Shown here one piece after another: positions 5,307 through 8,731 of a stretch of 8,731 nt of DNA. Every line of letters begins with the position of its first letter. Position 1 is the first letter of the stretch. A program made the position numbers and the translations under genes. The notes beneath the pieces were generated by a model. It worked only from the letters and a program-made list of their open reading frames with translations. It was not told where the DNA came from and made no database searches. Source of the DNA: GCA-2732805 sp964516605. Lineage in GTDB: Bacteria; Pseudomonadota; Gammaproteobacteria; Coxiellales; Coxiellaceae. Location: positions 1-8,731 of the forward strand of contig CAZFAA010000073.1 in NCBI GenBank assembly GCA_964516605.1, written 5' to 3'.

Positions 5307-5323
5307 GCTGTTGCGAAAACAGC
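5307..5323 (-). promoter_or_regulatory. hairpin at the 5' end of the efp leader
   Basis: Six-base arms GCTGTT and AACAGC pair perfectly around a five-base loop. The predicted transcription start (near 5321) puts this hairpin at the very 5' end of the efp mRNA, where such structures often slow decay. The role is inferred. Confidence 0.35.
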
Positions 5324-5327
5324 GCGT

Positions 5328-5336
5328 ATTTTAGCA
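5328..5336 (-). promoter_or_regulatory. extended -10 promoter for efp-epmA
   Basis: On the minus strand TGC followed by TAAAAT gives the extended -10 form TGnTAnnnT, which can work with a poor -35. No clear -35 hexamer is present at 17 bases. The leader would be about 43 bases long. Confidence 0.55.
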
Positions 5337-5371
5337 GAATCATTGAGAAATAGGGAATTTTAAAATGGAAG

Positions 5372-5399
5372 AAAAAAAACCGGGCTTGCGCCCGGCCCC
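5372..5399 (-). terminator. intrinsic terminator of the AAA+/DUF4143 gene
   Basis: On the minus strand, CCGGGC and GCCCGG (5390-5395 with 5380-5385) form a GC stem with a GCAA loop, a stable GNRA tetraloop, directly followed by eight T residues (5372-5379). It lies nine bases after the stop codon of the upstream gene. This separates that gene from efp transcription. Confidence 0.93.
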
Positions 5400-5404
5400 T
5401 TTCT

Positions 5405-6532
5405 CTAGTGGGAGTGTAGGTAGGTAGAGACGTTATGAACTTGTATGTTATGTCGATAGGGTATATCAACACCGTTATAAATAAGGTAACCCTGATCATC
5501 TTCTTTGATGAAATGCTCAATTGGCGTCAGCATGCTTAAGCGAAATGTTTCATTAAAACAAATGCAGATCATCTGGCGTTTTTCAGTAGTTTGAATAATT
5601 AAATTAATGCACACCCCATGGTTGGTAGCGTAATAGTAAAATTCTACTGGCTGCGCTTCATATAATTTTTTCTTTAACACTTCCATGACAACATGATTTT
5701 CAAAAATGGCATGTGCAAGTGGCCCGTACTCAAATTGTTTTTCTGTTTCAATACCGGTTAAGTAAGAAATTAGCCCGGTATCATAAAAATATAATTTAGG
5801 GCTTTTTAAAATACGCTTACCAAAAGAATCGTAATAAGGTGGAATCAATAAAATAATAAAACTGGCGGCGAGGATATCAATCCAGCGCTTAATGGTTTTC
5901 ACGTCCACGTTCAACTGACTTGCATAATATGACATGTTAAGTGGTTTTGCGGTATTTGAGGCGAGCAGGTGCAATAACCGTTGAAATTCATGCTGATCGC
6001 TCACCATGCCAACAACAGGTAACTGTTTGAGTAAATTGTATTGTATGTAGTGGGCAAACCAGCTATCAGTTTGTTGAAAGCATTGACCGACCAGCGCAGG
6101 AAAGCCGCCGCGGTAAATGCTTTGTCCACGCAACTGATTGGGGATTTCCAGTAGTTGGTACGGCAATAAGGTCAGCGTTTGGAATGTTTCTATGGGCGCA
6201 AGCTTAATGCCCTGTATTTTGTGAAAGGAGCAGGAGCTGCTAAGAATATGCTGACCTTTGGGCTTTTTTTCTAAGATTTCATTAATAAGGTCGGGTACGT
6301 GTTGCACTTCATCATAAATGGAATCGGGTCGTTGTCTCAGAAAACGTTGTGGATCTTGGCGATAACGCATCACGGTGCGCGGGTCATCGAAATTGACGTA
6401 ATCGTGTTGTGGAAACAGATTCACCAGCAGCGTTGTTTTGCCTGCACCAGTTGGACCTTTCAATCCAATCACGGAGTGGTTTTGCGCCAACTGCGTCAAT
6501 TTATTTTCAATGCTGCGGTATTGGTATTGCAT
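5405..6532 (-). CDS. AAA+ ATPase of the AAA_14/DUF4143 family
   Basis: The 375-residue product has the layout of this widespread but poorly understood family. The N-terminal ATPase domain has Walker A GPTGAGKTT (26-34) and Walker B SIYDEVQ (71-77, Asp74-Glu75). The RGGFP motif (141-145) follows. A winged-helix-like segment (about 197-225) leads into the family signature KLYFYDTGL (246-254) and the FENHVVMEVLK helix (277-287). The end of the chain (GYLIYNGVDIPY) matches the normal C-terminus, so it is full length. The usual nuclease-like motif, commonly of the form EVDFhh, reads VCINLII here (307-313): the acidic residues are gone. The ATPase motifs are intact. The ATG has AGGA only one base away; GGGTAG nine bases upstream may serve instead. 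Cellular role unknown. Confidence 0.88.
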   Translation of the reverse strand: MQYQYRSIENKLTQLAQNHSVIGLKGPTGAGKTTLLVNLFPQHDYVNFDDPRTVMRYRQDPQRFLRQRPDSIYDEVQHVPDLINEILEKKPKGQHILSSSCSFHKIQGIKLAPIETFQTLTLLPYQLLEIPNQLRGQSIYRGGFPALVGQCFQQTDSWFAHYIQYNLLKQLPVVGMVSDQHEFQRLLHLLASNTAKPLNMSYYASQLNVDVKTIKRWIDILAASFIILLIPPYYDSFGKRILKSPKLYFYDTGLISYLTGIETEKQFEYGPLAHAIFENHVVMEVLKKKLYEAQPVEFYYYATNHGVCINLIIQTTEKRQMICICFNETFRLSMLTPIEHFIKEDDQGYLIYNGVDIPYRHNIQVHNVSTYLHSH

Positions 6533-6574
6533 ATCCTATGACTACCCAACGTGCTTAATAGGTTTAATAATCCA

Positions 6575-6603
6575 AATATACACAGATAATTATTTTATTG
6601 CAA
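6575..6603 (-). promoter_or_regulatory. sigma70 promoter for the AAA+/DUF4143 gene
   Basis: On the minus strand TTGCAA (6598-6603), a 17-base spacer and TATATT (6575-6580) form a good promoter. Transcription would start near 6568, with a leader of about 36 bases. Confidence 0.6.
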
Positions 6604-6610
6604 ACAGTTT

Positions 6611-6640
6611 TTGTGTAAATATGGAATTGCAATCTATAAT
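6611..6640 (+). promoter_or_regulatory. sigma70 promoter for priA
   Basis: A perfect TATAAT (6635-6640) is preceded at 18 bases by TTGTGT (6611-6616). The leader would be about 47 bases. The direct repeat AATTGC (6625-6630, 6638-6643) flanks and overlaps the -10. The -35 box lies only seven bases from that of the divergent promoter. Confidence 0.55.
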
Positions 6641-6693
6641 TGCCAAATTAATGCAGGGTGACGTGAGACGGACAACCACGTAAGATAGCCGTC

Positions 6694-8700
6694 ATGTTTG
6701 AATTCAAGATAGCTAAAGTCATTATCAAAACACCTATGTGGCAGGATTTTGATTACATCATCCCTAAATTACCTCAATTTGAAAAAATTTCAGAAGGACA
6801 ACGTGTTGTTGTGCCATTTGGCAAACGCCAAGTTGTTGGTATTGTTGCACACCTTCTTGATTCAACATTGATTGCAGAAGATAAACTCAAGCCCATCACA
6901 GATCTATTAGATGCGTTTCCTATATTAGATGCAGCTACTGTCACATTGTGTGAGTGGGTGAGTCAGTATTACCATTATCCGCTTGGCGAAGTTGTTTTCA
7001 GTTTGTTACCTCAAAAATTGCGGCAGTTGCGTTCTGTTGTGCTGCCGCATGGTGCAGTGAGCGCAATGCCAGAACAGGTTGTTAAAGCGAGCCATTTGGA
7101 ATTATCTCCATCACAGCAAGAAGCGGTAACCCGGATTACGACAGCACAAGGGTTTCAAACTATTTTATTACATGGTGTAACCGGCAGCGGTAAGACGGAA
7201 GTGTATTTGCAAGCAATTGCGCATTGTCTTGATCAGGGCAAGCAGGCATTAGTATTGGTTCCGGAAATTTCATTAACACCGCAAACGGTGCACCGTTTTC
7301 AAGATCGGTTTCACGTGCCCATTGTGGCATTGCATTCGGGGTTAAAAGAAAGTGAGCGATTGAAGAATTGGTTCGCAGCGAAAATGGGGCAAGCGCGAAT
7401 TGTGATTGGTACACGCTTAGCCGTATTTGCGCCCTTGGCGCAGCTGGGAATCATTATTGTGGATGAGGAGCATGATGCCTCGTTCAAGCAGCAATCTCAA
7501 TTGCGTTATTCGGCACGTGATGTGGCGGTGATGCGTGGTTCATTTGATAAAGTTGCCGTGGTGTTGGGTTCGGCAACGCCATCACTTGAGAGTTTGCATA
7601 ATGCATGGCAAGAACGTTATCAGTATGTCAGTTTGCCACAACGAGCAGGGCTTGCAAAACCACCAATAGTTAAGATTATAGATATAAAGAGCGAGCGCCT
7701 TGTAGCAGGGATGAGTCCTTGCTTATTATCAGCCATTGATCGTCATCTAAATAATAATGGACAGGTTCTTATCTTTTTGAATCGACGTGGCTATGCACCT
7801 GTTTTAATGTGCCATCAATGTGGCTATTCAGAAAAATGCCCCCATTGCGACTCACACCTGACGTTTCATCAGGCACATCACAGTTTACGTTGTCATCATT
7901 GCGAATATATAAAATATCATCCTAGAATTTGTACGCAGTGCCATCGAGCTGATTTATTACCTATTGGCCTTGGAACAGAGCAAATTGAACAGGAATTACA
8001 GGGTTTGTATAAAAGCCACCATGTTGTTCGTATTGATCGCGACACGACACGTAAAAAAGGATCGCTCGAAAATTTATTAGAGGAAGCCCATAACAATACC
8101 GCGCATATTTTAGTGGGCACGCAAATGTTAGCTAAGGGCCATCATTTTAAAAATTTAACATTAGTAGCTATTGTCGATGCGGACAGCGGATTATACAGTA
8201 CTGACTTTCGTGCCTTGGAGCGCTTGGCGCAGTTGTTGGTACAGGTGGCAGGACGTGCTGGTCGAGAAGATAACACTGGAGAAGTCGTCATACAAACGCA
8301 TCATCCTGACCATCCCATGTTGCAGTGTTTATTACAAAAAGGTTTTACGGCTTTTGCAAAACGGCTCATCGCAGAGCGCGAAGCGGCACAATTACCGCCT
8401 TATTCACATATGGCGTTATTGCGCGCGGAAAATAAGAATGAATCTGCCGCACGGGATTTTTTGTTGGAATTAAAGAAACGCATCCATTTGCACAGTAGAG
8501 ACAATATAGAAATACTTGGCCCAATTGATGCACCAATGCTGCGGCGCGCAGGAAATTTTAGAGCGCAATTATTATTGCAATCATGTAATAGGCAGATGCT
8601 TCAGCGTTATCTGCGGTTGTTGATGAATGATGATTGGGTAAAGCGGCAAAAGCAAAAAATGCATTGGTCACTGGATGTCGATCCTATTGAGTTGATGTGA
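6694..8700 (+). CDS. priA: Primosomal replication restart helicase PriA
   Basis: Superfamily 2 3'-to-5' DNA helicase that recognises abandoned forks and reloads the replicative helicase. The 668-residue product is complete. The N-terminal 3'-DNA-end-binding domain spans about 1-105 (PFGKRQVVGIV at 41-51). Helicase motifs follow: Walker A GVTGSGKTEVY (161-171), DEEH (257-260), GSATPS (292-297), VGTQMLAKGHHF (474-485) and QVAGRAGR (517-524). Between them, eight cysteines (373, 376, 382, 385, 400, 403, 413, 416) form the two zinc sites needed for primosome assembly. The C-terminus ends with DVDPIEL, as in E. coli PriA. It is somewhat shorter than the E. coli protein (732). The ATG has only a weak AAGA-type ribosome site. 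It has its own promoter, divergent from the AAA+ gene. Confidence 0.98.
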   Translation: MFEFKIAKVIIKTPMWQDFDYIIPKLPQFEKISEGQRVVVPFGKRQVVGIVAHLLDSTLIAEDKLKPITDLLDAFPILDAATVTLCEWVSQYYHYPLGEVVFSLLPQKLRQLRSVVLPHGAVSAMPEQVVKASHLELSPSQQEAVTRITTAQGFQTILLHGVTGSGKTEVYLQAIAHCLDQGKQALVLVPEISLTPQTVHRFQDRFHVPIVALHSGLKESERLKNWFAAKMGQARIVIGTRLAVFAPLAQLGIIIVDEEHDASFKQQSQLRYSARDVAVMRGSFDKVAVVLGSATPSLESLHNAWQERYQYVSLPQRAGLAKPPIVKIIDIKSERLVAGMSPCLLSAIDRHLNNNGQVLIFLNRRGYAPVLMCHQCGYSEKCPHCDSHLTFHQAHHSLRCHHCEYIKYHPRICTQCHRADLLPIGLGTEQIEQELQGLYKSHHVVRIDRDTTRKKGSLENLLEEAHNNTAHILVGTQMLAKGHHFKNLTLVAIVDADSGLYSTDFRALERLAQLLVQVAGRAGREDNTGEVVIQTHHPDHPMLQCLLQKGFTAFAKRLIAEREAAQLPPYSHMALLRAENKNESAARDFLLELKKRIHLHSRDNIEILGPIDAPMLRRAGNFRAQLLLQSCNRQMLQRYLRLLMNDDWVKRQKQKMHWSLDVDPIELM

Positions 8701-8731
8701 GACACTGCTCAAAAAATGCGATACAATTGCG

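Noticed and set aside
8701..8731. Promoter or gene start after priA
   Set aside because: Only 31 bases remain and they contain no clear element.

Overview
This window looks like a chromosomal segment of a moderately AT-rich gammaproteobacterium. The housekeeping proteins are of gammaproteobacterial type: a CCA-adding enzyme without HD residues, a short phosphatidylserine decarboxylase, an EF-P with Lys34 next to its EpmA lysyltransferase, and a full PriA helicase. The accessory genes (small exported Cys/Tyr/His-rich proteins and a membrane protein with eukaryote-like sorting motifs in its tail) would suit a host-associated relative of Legionella or Coxiella. That placement is an inference; nothing in the window identifies the species.

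Layout, left to right. Positions 1-1058 (minus) hold cca, cut by the window edge. A 112-bp divergent spacer separates it from psd (1171-2004, plus), whose promoter lies so close to the ATG that the mRNA may be leaderless. Next come two small plus-strand genes for exported proteins: a signal-peptide protein with six mature cysteines (2239-2511) and a 68-residue lipoprotein whose mature part is a degenerate heptapeptide repeat (2569-2775). A spacer with a strong 13-bp-arm hairpin (2855-2894) separates these from a convergent minus-strand gene (2982-3692). That gene encodes a two-pass membrane protein with a repetitive hydrophilic tail carrying three LPxY motifs and a C-terminal acidic dileucine. 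This accessory stretch (about 2.0-3.8 kb) is the least ordinary part of the window.

The right half is mostly translation and replication. On the minus strand, efp (4708-5277) overlaps epmA (3804-4730), so the substrate and its modifying enzyme are made from one transcript. Before them on the same strand lies an AAA+/DUF4143 ATPase (5405-6532) with its own intrinsic terminator and a degenerate nuclease-like C-terminal region. It shares a compact divergent promoter region with priA (6694-8700, plus). No RNA genes, insertion sequences or CRISPR arrays were seen.

The genes do not form one pathway. The one clear functional unit is efp-epmA. psd makes phosphatidylethanolamine, cca matures tRNA 3' ends and priA restarts stalled forks.
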